DNA of 14,469 nucleotides from JANRKG01 sp033763635. GTDB taxonomy: Bacteria > Cyanobacteriota > Cyanobacteriia > GCF-001939115. The notes under the pieces were generated by a model. The model saw only the letters and a program-made list of their open reading frames with translations, was not told where the DNA came from and made no database searches. The stretch spans positions 1 to 14,469 of the forward strand of contig JANRKG010000328.1 in NCBI GenBank assembly GCA_033763635.1, written 5' to 3'. Shown piece by piece: positions 1 through 7,643 of this stretch; the first letter of the stretch is position 1; each line of letters starts with the position of its first letter. The translations under genes were made by a program, and so were the position numbers.

Positions 1-579
1 TACGGGGGCCAGATGTGGGTAATGGGTACATCCGTAAATGAGCGTATCAATTTCCTTTTCTAAGAGAGGGGCAAGATATTTCCAGACGACCTCCTGAGTC
101 TCAGGGTCGTGAATGCGATTGCCTTCAATCAGCGGCACAAACTCAGGGCAACCAACCTCCCAGACCTCTGCGGTATTGTCAATTTCTCGGATCGCAGTTT
201 GATAAGCATGACTGTTTGCTGTCGTGGGAGTTGCGATCACCCCAATGCGACGGCCCTGTTGCACGGCAGCCCTCGCCCCTGGCAGAATCAACCCTAAAAT
301 CGGCACCGGAAACTCCGATCGCACTATTTCCAAGGCCAGTGCAGAACTGGTATTACAGGCCATAATGACCATTTTGACGTGCTGCTGCGTCATCCAGGTC
401 AAAATTTCGCGCACAAATTGTAAGATTTCTGCTGCCGATCGGGTGCCGTAGGGCAATCGGGCCGTATCTCCGAAATACACGATCGACTCGTTAGGGAGTT
501 GGCGATATAACTCCCTCAGAACGGTTAACCCACCCACACCACTGTCGAAAACACCGATACATCCGTTTTTAGGGGCCAT
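1..579 (-). CDS. murI: Glutamate racemase, C-terminus cut by window start
   Basis: Glutamate racemase interconverts L- and D-glutamate in the cytoplasm and supplies D-Glu for peptidoglycan. The 193 visible codons carry the N-terminal DSGVGGL motif, the first catalytic cysteine in CNTSSA and the second in GCTHYP, which lies only a few residues from the window edge. The family is about 260-290 residues, so roughly the last quarter is missing here. The ATG at 579 gives the usual family N-terminus (MAPKNGCIGVFDSG). The frame stays open upstream to a TGA near 660, and a GTG (621) or TTG (618) preceded by GAGGAG would add 13-14 residues, so the start is not settled. The gene follows the amidase on the same strand with a gap of about 85 bases and is probably co-transcribed as a cell-wall pair. 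Family assignment is secure. Confidence 0.95.
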   Translation of the reverse strand, partial: MAPKNGCIGVFDSGVGGLTVLRELYRQLPNESIVYFGDTARLPYGTRSAAEILQFVREILTWMTQQHVKMVIMACNTSSALALEIVRSEFPVPILGLILPGARAAVQQGRRIGVIATPTTANSHAYQTAIREIDNTAEVWEVGCPEFVPLIEGNRIHDPETQEVVWKYLAPLLEKEIDTLIYGCTHYPHLAPV

Positions 580-664
580 TGGGGTTTGCCCCCACTCTAA
601 CCTTCCGTTCTCCGTCAACACGTCACTCCTCACTTCACACTCACACCTATACAGGGTTCAAAGG

Positions 665-2488
665 CTACTGACCCAGATACTGTAATATACCCCGTGCGAT
701 CGCTGCTGCCATCTGACTGCGGTATGCTGGATCACTTAATCGAGAGGCATCTTCCCGACCTGTCACAAAGCCCACCTCTATCAGCACCGATGGCATCGAC
801 GTTCTCCGAAGAACATAGAACCTGGCTCGACGCACCCCCCGATCCCGTGGCCCAACCGCTTGAAGGATGCTGCTATGAATCAGTCGGGCCAAACGTTCCC
901 CTTTACCGTAGTGGTAAGTTTCCAGCCCACTCACGTCAGGCCGACTCAGGCTGATTGCATTGGCATGGATGCTCACAAATACCGTTGCCCGTGACTGTTC
1001 TGCCATTCTGACCCGTGGCTCCAGGTCTAGATCCCGATCGTCTTGGCGCGTCTGAACAACATCAATTCCCCGTTGTTGCAAAAGGGCCGTCACCTGATTG
1101 CCAATATCGAGAACAATTCCTTTCTCCTGTAACCCGGCAATTCCGATCGCTCCCGGATCTGGACCTCCATGTCCTGGGTCAATCACCACTAAAAAACGGC
1201 TGTTATTACGACGGGGAATCGTCGGGGGATTGCTGGTGACGGGCGGCAGAGTGATTGGATTGCGATTTGGTGGCGGGGGAATAGGAGTTCCCGTGGTGGG
1301 TGGGATGATGCGAATCGCGCTCTGCTGAAGTTGGAGCGATAGCAACTGATTGCTGACCTGGCTAAGTGCCCCTACCTGAACCCCAGCGGCTGGTTGAATC
1401 AGAATAATCACTGTGCGTGGATCTTGCTGACGCATTCGTACCCGGAGCAAGGGACTACTCGGCAAGAGTTGCGGTCCCCGCACCTGATTGGAGAGTCGGG
1501 CTGAATTCAGGGTAATGCGGTAGGCTCCTGTGCCTCGTTCCCAGGTTCCTGAATGGGAGAGGGGTTGATCCGCCTGGATGAGAAGCTGGTTGCCCTCCAG
1601 ACTAACCGATTGAATGGTGGCAACCTGATTTGCTGCCGTTGCGGGCCGCCCTGCGGGGGTTTGGGAAGCGGGGTCGATCGTCGCTGCGACCCCTTCACTG
1701 GGCACCAGGGCAACGCCCCCCGTACTAACCGTCGCTCGCCAATCGGGCGCATTGCTGGCAACACTCAGGGTCACGCGAGTGACAGGCGGGGAAGCCTGAG
1801 CCTGAGACACTTGCAACCGTCTCACCCCAAAGCGATTAATCGCAAAGGTCCGCTGGCTCAAACGGGAAGAAATAGTGGTCCCCTCCAGGGAAATCTGAAT
1901 TTGATCTCGACTGGGGGGGCGATCGATCTCCACTTCCGTAGGACGACCTGCCATCCGCAGAAAAATTCCATCCTGGGTCACTCGAATCCCCTCCAGGAGA
2001 GGGCCATCCTGTGCAGCGGACCCTGTGCTACTGGCCCCCCCTGCCACAGAGACTTCCTCTCCTTCTGAGGATTCTGTTTCCGCCCCAGAAGATTGGGGAA
2101 TCGGCTGGGGAGTTGGTAACTCCACCGACCACTGGTTAGCGGTTGCCCCCCGAACTTTAATTTGCTCCGGGTCCAAGGTATAGCCAGGAGCCAATTCCAC
2201 CACAATACGGGCCATGTCAGGACTGAACTGACCGATTCGTACCGATCGCACCTTTCCCCCAACCGATTGGGACAGGGTAGGACGGGGTAACTTCACCCCA
2301 GGGAGGTCAATGACCAGCCGAGTGGGATTGGAAATTAACTGTGCTCTGGGCTGAACGGCATCATCTGTCACAAAGTCCAGCCGATTGCGATTTGCATCAA
2401 ATCGCCAGGACCGTAGCTCAGAGGCATCAACAGGAAACGATAACAACGCGGCACCCAGGACACCGGGTAGCAACCAGCGGAATCTCAC
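665..2488 (-). CDS. amiC: N-acetylmuramoyl-L-alanine amidase with AMIN domains (AmiC type)
   Basis: Secreted zinc amidase that cleaves the bond between N-acetylmuramic acid and the stem peptide; AmiC-type enzymes act in septal wall splitting and, in filamentous cyanobacteria, in cell-cell communication. I chose the GTG at 2488 (607 aa): AAGAGGA lies 9 bases upstream, and the protein then begins MRFRWLLPGVLG, a clean signal peptide ending near residue 23. The longer ATG at 2545 adds 19 residues before that signal and has a poor ribosome site. Order: AMIN 1 (about 25-126), an acidic Ser/Gly linker, AMIN 2 (about 164-261), a third AMIN-like segment (about 289-391), a Pro-rich linker, then the Amidase_3 domain (about 433-603). 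Zinc ligands are His440 (DPGHGG), Glu455 (LQEKG) and His508 (SIHAN); the catalytic Glu571 is in LIEVGF. murI follows on the same strand. Confidence 0.93.
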   Translation of the reverse strand: MRFRWLLPGVLGAALLSFPVDASELRSWRFDANRNRLDFVTDDAVQPRAQLISNPTRLVIDLPGVKLPRPTLSQSVGGKVRSVRIGQFSPDMARIVVELAPGYTLDPEQIKVRGATANQWSVELPTPQPIPQSSGAETESSEGEEVSVAGGASSTGSAAQDGPLLEGIRVTQDGIFLRMAGRPTEVEIDRPPSRDQIQISLEGTTISSRLSQRTFAINRFGVRRLQVSQAQASPPVTRVTLSVASNAPDWRATVSTGGVALVPSEGVAATIDPASQTPAGRPATAANQVATIQSVSLEGNQLLIQADQPLSHSGTWERGTGAYRITLNSARLSNQVRGPQLLPSSPLLRVRMRQQDPRTVIILIQPAAGVQVGALSQVSNQLLSLQLQQSAIRIIPPTTGTPIPPPPNRNPITLPPVTSNPPTIPRRNNSRFLVVIDPGHGGPDPGAIGIAGLQEKGIVLDIGNQVTALLQQRGIDVVQTRQDDRDLDLEPRVRMAEQSRATVFVSIHANAISLSRPDVSGLETYHYGKGERLARLIHSSILQAVGPRDRGVRRARFYVLRRTSMPSVLIEVGFVTGREDASRLSDPAYRSQMAAAIARGILQYLGQ

Positions 2489-2673
2489 AGCGGGTTTTCC
2501 TCTTACGTTTGGTGCAATGGCAAGGCGAACCAGAGATCTTAGCATCCAGCAGTTTAACCGCGATTGTGAAGAATCCGACCGAAGAATCTTACCGAGGAAA
2601 CTTTAGATACCTCACTCTTGTTCCGTGAAAGGCCCTCACAAGATGCACTAGTGAAGTCTGCACCATCATGAAG

Positions 2674-2700
2674 AATCCTGTCAACAGGATTGACAGGATT
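2674..2700. repeat. Perfect 11-bp inverted repeat with embedded direct repeat
   Basis: AATCCTGTCAA and TTGACAGGATT are perfect reverse complements separated by five bases (CAGGA). The same stretch also reads as a direct repeat of the 9-mer CAGGATTGA. It lies about 190 bases upstream of the amiC start. It could be an extragenic hairpin or a mobile palindrome remnant; a regulator site is less likely at that distance. Confidence 0.6.
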
Positions 2701-2821
2701 GACACTCAACTAAAAGCTGCTACCCATCATCAATGCTTGAGTATGAATGGATAAACCGTTTAGCGTGTGACCTTTCATTCTTTTTGACGGAGATGGAGGA
2801 GATGAGGTTTCAAGGATTTGG

Positions 2822-2909
2822 GAATGGGAGATGGGAAATGGGTAATCGGTAATCTTTATGAGTTGTTAATCAATCTCTATTACCTATCCCCCATTTCCCA
2901 TTCCCATTC
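2822..2909. repeat. Long imperfect palindrome with arms of 7-bp tandem units
   Basis: The left arm (2822-2853) and right arm (2879-2909) are near-perfect reverse complements around a 25-base loop. The left arm divides into heptads GAATGGG, AGATGGG, AAATGGG and TAATCGG, consensus NAATSGG. A second structure from the same heptad lies at 7587-7643. Heptanucleotide tandem repeats (STRR type) are known from filamentous cyanobacterial genomes; membership of this one in a named family is inference. RNA from either strand would fold into a stem of about 30 bp. Confidence 0.75.
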
Positions 2910-2973
2910 GGACTATTGGTCAGTTAATAAAAGTTTGACGGGTAGCCAAAATCCAGGTTGTTGATTGGGGTTA

Positions 2974-3004
2974 AATTTTGCGGGTCTTCGACCCGTCAAA
3001 ATTT
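2974..3004 (-). terminator. Hairpin terminator after the antiporter gene
   Basis: Arms at 2974-2986 and 2990-3004 form a stem of about 13 bp with one bulged base and a 3-base loop. The core GCGGGTC/GACCCGT is flanked by A/T-rich stem ends (AATTTTG and CAAAATT). It begins about 14 bases past the antiporter stop on the minus strand. The T tract belongs to the outer stem, so the site may work in both directions. Confidence 0.65.
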
Positions 3005-3017
3005 TCCTGACGGAACA

Positions 3018-4424
3018 CTATTCTGACTCAGAGGAAACGGCAATCTCAGAAGAAGACGTTTCACCATCGGGAAATACCACTCTGAGCAGGGGAGGAGCCA
3101 GGAAGGTAGTCAGAATCACCATCACAATAATGGCTGCTTCTAGAGATTTAGAAAGAATGCCGATCGTTGAGCCGATGCTGACAAAGATCAAACCAACCTC
3201 CCCTCGTGGAATCATCCCCACTCCGATCGCCAGTCGATTAATCCCCGGTTGCCCGAAGACGGCTAAGCCTGTGACTACCTTACCGACGATCGCCACCGCA
3301 ATCAGGAAAGAGGCCGTAATCAGTCCCTCCCGGTTTTCTGCGACAAAGGGATTGAGAACACTGACATCCGTTCTGGCTCCGACCACCACAAAAAAGATCG
3401 GCACCAGCACATCTGCGACAGGTTTTAAGAGTTCGCCCAGTTCTTCTTTCTTATCCGTTTCCGCTAGCACTAGCCCCGCAGCAAAGGCACCCAGAATGGC
3501 CTCTAGCTGAATGGCAGCGGCAATATAGGACAGAACGAAAGCAAAGATTAGGGCTGTTATTAACAGTTGTCCCCGTGTCTTTAACTGCTGCACCAGCTTA
3601 ATGAAGTAAGGACTGAGCAATCGCCCCAGGAAAATCGACCCCACCATAAACACAACAGCACTGATGATGAGGTAGAGAATTTGGGAAATTTCAACGCTTC
3701 CCGTATTCCCCAGCCCTGCCACCACTGCCAGCACGATAATTCCCAGGACATCATCAATGACCGCTGCCCCGATGATAATCTGTCCTTCACGAGAAGTGAG
3801 GCGACCAATCTCAGTCAAAACTTTGGCAGTAATCCCGATGCTGGTGGCAGTCAGGGCAGCTCCGGCAAAGATGGCAGCGATCGTCGGGGTATGGAAGAGC
3901 CAGATCAGCCCGATCGTTCCCGCCGCAAAGGGAACAACAACCCCCACCACTGCCACCAGGAGGGCTTGGGGACCAACCCGTAGCAGTTCATTCAAGTTCG
4001 ACTCAATGCCAATCTCAAACAGGAGAATGACAACGCCAATTTCTGCCAGGGTTGAAATAATTTCACTGTCACTAGAAAACACAGAGGCCACCTGCCCCGG
4101 TTGTAATCCTGCCGTGAGTTGGAGAAAACTCATGATTAACGAATTATCTCCACTCCCACCCCCTTCTGGAAATACCAGCAGATGCAGGGCTGAGATACCC
4201 ACCAACACCCCTCCAAGCAATTCACCCAGAACGGGGGGCAGGTTAAACCGGGCACAGATTTCACCCCCCACTTTACTTGCTAAATAGACAACAATCAGGC
4301 TGAGTAAAACTCCACATTGCAACGCGACTGGATTAGAGGCTTCAGAAGCAGTCGCCAACAGGGAAGGTAGAATACCAGAGCCGATCGCATCCAGAGAAAA
4401 CAAGCTACTTATTGCATCCATCAT
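3018..4424 (-). CDS. nhaS3: CPA2-family Na+/H+ antiporter (NhaS3/Kef-like)
   Basis: Integral membrane cation/proton exchanger of the CPA2 family; the closest match I recall is cyanobacterial NhaS3, a thylakoid Na+/H+ antiporter. The 468 residues are almost entirely hydrophobic helices. Family signatures are LPPVLGELLGG (63-72), a helix with FEIGIESNL (136-144), the paired acids Asp224-Asp225 in AVIDDVLGI, which carry the cation/proton site, and IPRGEVGLIF (405-414). The protein stops after the transporter domain with a short Ser/Glu tail. There is no TrkA-N or RCK domain, which argues against a regulated KefB/C channel. AGGAGG lies 14 bases before the first of two adjacent ATGs, longer than ideal. 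It follows the nitrilase gene by about 80 bases on the same strand and ends at a hairpin terminator. Sodium versus potassium preference cannot be read from sequence. Confidence 0.85.
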   Translation of the reverse strand: MMDAISSLFSLDAIGSGILPSLLATASEASNPVALQCGVLLSLIVVYLASKVGGEICARFNLPPVLGELLGGVLVGISALHLLVFPEGGGSGDNSLIMSFLQLTAGLQPGQVASVFSSDSEIISTLAEIGVVILLFEIGIESNLNELLRVGPQALLVAVVGVVVPFAAGTIGLIWLFHTPTIAAIFAGAALTATSIGITAKVLTEIGRLTSREGQIIIGAAVIDDVLGIIVLAVVAGLGNTGSVEISQILYLIISAVVFMVGSIFLGRLLSPYFIKLVQQLKTRGQLLITALIFAFVLSYIAAAIQLEAILGAFAAGLVLAETDKKEELGELLKPVADVLVPIFFVVVGARTDVSVLNPFVAENREGLITASFLIAVAIVGKVVTGLAVFGQPGINRLAIGVGMIPRGEVGLIFVSIGSTIGILSKSLEAAIIVMVILTTFLAPPLLRVVFPDGETSSSEIAVSSESE

Positions 4425-4505
4425 AATTCTGAAAAACGCCTCCTGTTCACTCTACATGCTTGTTTAGAGATTAGGACGTTTCTCAAAAGCTGTTTCAGCG
4501 ATCGA

Positions 4506-5318
4506 TTACAAAAAGACCCGATGTTGCAAAGAAGGCATCTGGCGGCGGACCTGCTCCAGGCGGATGGGTTCGATCGCCGCGACTGCCACTCCTGGCGCAT
4601 CCCCAGCATCCGAGAGGATAGCTCCCCAGGGGTCAATAATCATGGCATGCCCATGAGATTGTCGCAGGGTGTTGTGTTTTCCGGTTTGGGCTGGAGCAAT
4701 CACATAGGCTGTGTTTTCGATCGCCCGCGCCTGTAACAAGACCTGCCAGTGATCCTTCCCGGTATAGGCTGTAAACGCGGCTGGGACAAACAGAATTTCC
4801 GCCCCCATTTGGGAGAGGTGGCGATAGAGTTCTGGAAAGCGTACATCGTAGCAAACCGATAACCCCAGGTTACCCAACTCCTTTGAGGGCACCACCGGAG
4901 GCATCCGCATTCCAGCAACCACCATATTCGACTCGCAGTAGGTGTTGCCGTCGGGCAGGTTCACATCAAATAAATGAACTTTTTCGTACCGGGCCAGTTC
5001 TTGCCCGTTCTGGTCAATCAGCAGGGCCGTATTGTAAACTTTGCCATTTCCGACAGGCACAGGAAACCCGCCCCCCAGAATTGTCACCTGGAAGCGCTGG
5101 GCCATTGTTTTTAGAAATTTCTCGCTCTCCTGAGCGATCGAATCGGCCTGAGCAAGTTTCGCTGCCTCATCCCCCAAAAATGAGAAATTTTCTGGCAACG
5201 CGACTAATTCAGCGCCCCGTCGCACAGCCAGGTCAATTAAATCTTCTGCCTGGGCGAGATTTTTGCCCAGGTCAGGCACACTATTCATTTGGACGGCAGC
5301 AGCCAGGTATGACTTCAT
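4506..5318 (-). CDS. Carbon-nitrogen hydrolase, nitrilase superfamily (Nit1-like)
   Basis: Cytoplasmic amidase of the nitrilase superfamily. The full catalytic triad is visible: Glu43 in LPENFSFLGD, Lys113 in YEKVHLFDV and Cys156 in SVCYDVRFPELYR. The length (270 aa) and these motif contexts match the Nit1/Nit2 branch, whose known members hydrolyse deaminated glutathione (Nit1) or omega-amides such as alpha-ketoglutaramate (Nit2). The DVNLP and CYDVRFPELYR wording favours the Nit1, deaminated-glutathione amidase side; that substrate is inference. The ATG at 5318 gives the usual MKSYLAAAVQMNS start, but no clear Shine-Dalgarno precedes it. It lies between the pentapeptide gene (110 bases upstream) and the antiporter gene; no functional link is evident. 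Confidence 0.9.
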   Translation of the reverse strand: MKSYLAAAVQMNSVPDLGKNLAQAEDLIDLAVRRGAELVALPENFSFLGDEAAKLAQADSIAQESEKFLKTMAQRFQVTILGGGFPVPVGNGKVYNTALLIDQNGQELARYEKVHLFDVNLPDGNTYCESNMVVAGMRMPPVVPSKELGNLGLSVCYDVRFPELYRHLSQMGAEILFVPAAFTAYTGKDHWQVLLQARAIENTAYVIAPAQTGKHNTLRQSHGHAMIIDPWGAILSDAGDAPGVAVAAIEPIRLEQVRRQMPSLQHRVFL

Positions 5319-5397
5319 AGGAGCGATCGGAGTTGCAGGTATTCAAGTTCGAAAAAAGGTCGTGAAGAGTATCTTAACTCTGCTGCAACTCCTTTTG

Positions 5398-5436
5398 TGT
5401 CTTCAATCGCTGTCTTCAATTGCTGTCTTCAATCGC
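5398..5436. repeat. Three tandem copies of a 13-bp unit over a gene end
   Basis: TGTCTTCAATCGC occurs at 5398-5410, 5411-5423 (one T for C change) and 5424-5436. The stop codon of the pentapeptide gene (5429-5431) lies in the third unit, so the other two copies fall in the 3' untranslated region and a change in copy number there would not alter the protein. Confidence 0.8.
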
Positions 5437-5860
5437 TGCCAACACTCATGCCACTTCCAAAGACCTGGGCACCATTCAAGTTAACCCCGATTAACACTGC
5501 GCCCGTTGTCTGTGCATTGTAAGCCTGTGCTCCGGTCCAATTCGTATTGGTCAAGTTTGCATTAATAAGCGTTGCATTGGTGAGAAATGCCCGGGTCAAG
5601 TTCGCGCCTTTCAAATTCGCGCCCGTCAGGTCTGCCCCTTCCAGGTTGGCCCCTTCCAGGCTTGCGTTACGTAAATCTGCATTCCGGAGGTCTGCGCCGA
5701 TTAAATGGGCACCCTTCAATTGTGCTCCCGTCAAGTCACACCCTGCACAAGCCCCTGTTTTCAGCAATTGCTGGACATGCTGGGGGTTTGCAGAGAATGC
5801 AGGAACAGCCAGGGAAACAGTAACCAAACAGGTGATCGCACTTAACACTTGACGTTTCAT
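5429..5860 (-). CDS. Secreted pentapeptide-repeat protein
   Basis: 143-residue protein with a signal peptide (MKRQVLSAITCLVTVSLAV, cleavage near residue 23-24) and then about 19 consecutive pentapeptides of A(D/N)LxG type from residue 41 on, predicted to fold as a right-handed quadrilateral beta-helix. A CAGC pair (Cys38, Cys41) caps the repeats; an LLxTxxCxxCDLSGA-like opening is common in secreted cyanobacterial members. Such proteins are probably periplasmic or in the thylakoid lumen, with no established activity. I start at the ATG at 5860 because GAGGAGG is 5 bases before it; the in-frame GTG two codons earlier overlaps that ribosome site. The last repeats degenerate (AQAYN, AQTTG, AQVFG) and the end lies in a 13-bp tandem repeat. 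It is upstream of the nitrilase gene on the same strand and divergent from cry. Confidence 0.88.
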   Translation of the reverse strand: MKRQVLSAITCLVTVSLAVPAFSANPQHVQQLLKTGACAGCDLTGAQLKGAHLIGADLRNADLRNASLEGANLEGADLTGANLKGANLTRAFLTNATLINANLTNTNWTGAQAYNAQTTGAVLIGVNLNGAQVFGSGMSVGSD

Positions 5861-5877
5861 AAACACCTCCTCGGAAG

Positions 5878-5899
5878 CAGAAGTAGGAATTTACTTCTG
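5878..5899. promoter_or_regulatory. Perfect 8-bp inverted repeat in the leader of the pentapeptide gene
   Basis: CAGAAGTA and TACTTCTG flank the six bases GGAATT, just upstream of the GAGGAGG ribosome site. If transcribed it forms a leader hairpin about 18-40 bases before the start codon; it could equally be an operator for a dimeric repressor. The role is inferred from position only. Confidence 0.4.
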
Positions 5900-6120
5900 T
5901 ATCTAAATTCGCATACATCCCCGTAAATGTCCTCATGCTGTTGGATGAACTCAAACAGTGAAAAGCCACACTAGAGGACAGTTACAGCTTATTCCTTCAA
6001 ACAGATTCAATACAATTCGTTGCTATTTCGGTGGATTCTTAAACAACGTCCGATCGTGGGATTTCTATTGAATTTAAGATAGGTTAAGAAATGTAAATAT
6101 AAGGAGATGGAGGTTTCGTT

Positions 6121-7587
6121 GTGACCCACCCGCGAATTCTGCTCTGGTATCGCAACGACCTGCGGCTGCACGATCATGAACCCCTCGTTCACGCTTTGAA
6201 TCAGGGGGCTGAAGTTATTCCAATCTATTGTTTTGATCCACGCCAGTTTGGGAAAACCTCCTTCGGCTTCCCCAAAACGGGAGCTTTTCGCGCCCAATTT
6301 CTTCTAGAAAGTCTTGCGGACTTGCGCCAATCCCTGCGGGCACTCGGCAGCAATCTGATTTTGCGTCAAGGATTTCCAGAAGCAATCCTTCCCGATTTGG
6401 CGAAAGGCCTGGAGGTTACAGCGGTTTACTACTATCGAGAAGTGACTGCGGAAGAGAGGAACGTCGAAGCATCCCTTCAGACAGCCCTTCAGGAATGGGG
6501 TATCTCGCTGCAAGGCTTTTGGGGACATACCCTCTACCATCCCGATGATTTACCTTTTGCGATCGACTCCATTCCCGAACTCTTCACCCATTTTCGGAAG
6601 CAGATCGAGAAAAATACCCCGATTCGATCGACTTACCAGGCTCCTGATCGTCTCCCTGCCCTGCCCGATTTAGAATCGGGGGAATTGCCTGGATTATCCG
6701 AATTCGGTTTGGAATTGCCAAAGCCTGACGATCGTGCCGTTCTCTCCTTTCAGGGCGGCGAACAAGCTGGATTCGCCCGTCTCAATCATTATTTCTGGCA
6801 ACAGGATCATCTCCAGCGTTATAAAGAAACCCGCAATCGGATGCTGGGAGCCGACTATTCCTCCAAATTTTCTCCCTGGTTGTCTTTGGGTTGTTTGTCT
6901 CCCCGCTTCATCTATGACCAGGTGCAAGCCTACGAAACCCAGCGAGTGCGGAACGACTCAACCTACTGGCTGGTGTTTGAGTTGCTCTGGCGGGATTACT
7001 TTCGCTTCATCGCTGCCAAACACGGCGATCAGCTCTTCTACCGATCGGGTTTGCGAGGATTGGCGATCGACTGGAAGGAAGACTGGGAGAGGTTCGATCG
7101 CTGGCGGCAGGGAATGACAGGTTTTCCGCTGGTGGATGCCAACATGCGGGAACTGAAGGCAACGGGTTTTATGTCGAATCGAGGTCGTCAAAATGTAGCG
7201 AGTTTTCTGACCAAAAACCTGGGGATTGATTGGCGGATGGGGGCCGAGTGGTTTGAGTCCTGGTTGATTGACTACGACGTGTGTAGCAACTGGGGAAACT
7301 GGAACTACACTGCCGGAGTTGGCAACGACGCACGAGGCTTCCGGTTTTTCAACATCCTCAAACAATCTAAAGACTACGATCCAAATGGCTTGTATGTGAA
7401 ACACTGGTTGCCCGAATTAGCAGAAATTCCTGCCACGAAAGTCCACGAACCCTGGAAATTATTACCCGTTGAACAGAAGCGGTTTGGTATTGCGATCGGC
7501 TTAGATTATCCCCGTCCTGTTGTGGATTTGTTTAAGTCCGCTGAAGCCAACGAGAAGATTTACAACGCAGCTCGATTGATTCGATAG
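6121..7587 (+). CDS. cry: Cryptochrome DASH (photolyase/cryptochrome family)
   Basis: FAD- and probably MTHF-binding blue-light protein. DASH cryptochromes repair cyclobutane pyrimidine dimers, best in single-stranded or looped DNA, and may have signalling roles. The N-terminal antenna domain starts with LLWYRNDLRLHDHEPL. The DASH-type signatures FWGHTLYHPDDLPF, YKETRNRMLGADYSSKF, FELLWRDYFRF, TGFMSNRGRQNVASFL and IDYDVCSNWGNWNYTAG place it in this clade rather than among class I CPD photolyases. The length (488 aa) matches Synechocystis Cry-DASH. The start is GTG at 6121, with GGAGG 7 bases upstream. A 260-base spacer separates it from the divergent pentapeptide gene. No promoter boxes there are clear enough to call. 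The stop codon coincides with the edge of a palindromic repeat shared with hcp. Confidence 0.95.
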   Translation: MTHPRILLWYRNDLRLHDHEPLVHALNQGAEVIPIYCFDPRQFGKTSFGFPKTGAFRAQFLLESLADLRQSLRALGSNLILRQGFPEAILPDLAKGLEVTAVYYYREVTAEERNVEASLQTALQEWGISLQGFWGHTLYHPDDLPFAIDSIPELFTHFRKQIEKNTPIRSTYQAPDRLPALPDLESGELPGLSEFGLELPKPDDRAVLSFQGGEQAGFARLNHYFWQQDHLQRYKETRNRMLGADYSSKFSPWLSLGCLSPRFIYDQVQAYETQRVRNDSTYWLVFELLWRDYFRFIAAKHGDQLFYRSGLRGLAIDWKEDWERFDRWRQGMTGFPLVDANMRELKATGFMSNRGRQNVASFLTKNLGIDWRMGAEWFESWLIDYDVCSNWGNWNYTAGVGNDARGFRFFNILKQSKDYDPNGLYVKHWLPELAEIPATKVHEPWKLLPVEQKRFGIAIGLDYPRPVVDLFKSAEANEKIYNAARLIR

Positions 7588-7643
7588 GCAAATGGGTAAT
7601 GGGTAGTAGAAACCCCTTACCCATCACCGATTACCGATTTGCC
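7587..7643. repeat. Heptad palindrome on the stops of convergent cry and hcp
   Basis: The left arm begins GGCAAATGGGTAATGGGT and the right arm is the near-perfect reverse complement of it (read back as GGCAAATCGGTAATCGGT). Both are built of the NAATSGG heptad also seen at 2822-2909. The last base of the cry stop and the final codons plus stop of hcp lie in the arms. It probably folds as a two-way terminator between convergent genes. Confidence 0.75.

Larger units (their letters stand above)
2489..3017. other. Gene-free spacer between amiC and the antiporter gene
   Basis: About 530 bases without a convincing gene. It should hold the amiC promoter (minus strand), although I cannot place convincing -35 and -10 boxes. 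It contains a short GACAGGATT-based inverted repeat (2674-2700), a long heptad-based palindrome (2822-2909) and the hairpin terminator of the antiporter gene (2974-3004). The short ORFs here lack ribosome sites and recognisable protein character. Confidence 0.7.

Noticed and set aside
1553..2068. 171-codon plus-strand ORF opposite amiC
   Set aside because: It lies wholly antisense to the amidase, whose domains and motifs are clear; it has low-complexity Gly/Pro/Arg content and no ribosome site.
2965..4287. Long plus-strand ORFs (176-181 codons) opposite the antiporter gene
   Set aside because: They are Ser/Thr/Pro-rich shadows of a membrane protein read on the other strand, with no family character; one begins inside the terminator.
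5861..6120. Promoter boxes between the pentapeptide gene and cry
   Set aside because: Candidate hexamers (for example TTTACG/TAGATA on the minus strand and TTGAAT on the plus strand) have poor matches or wrong spacing, so none is listed.
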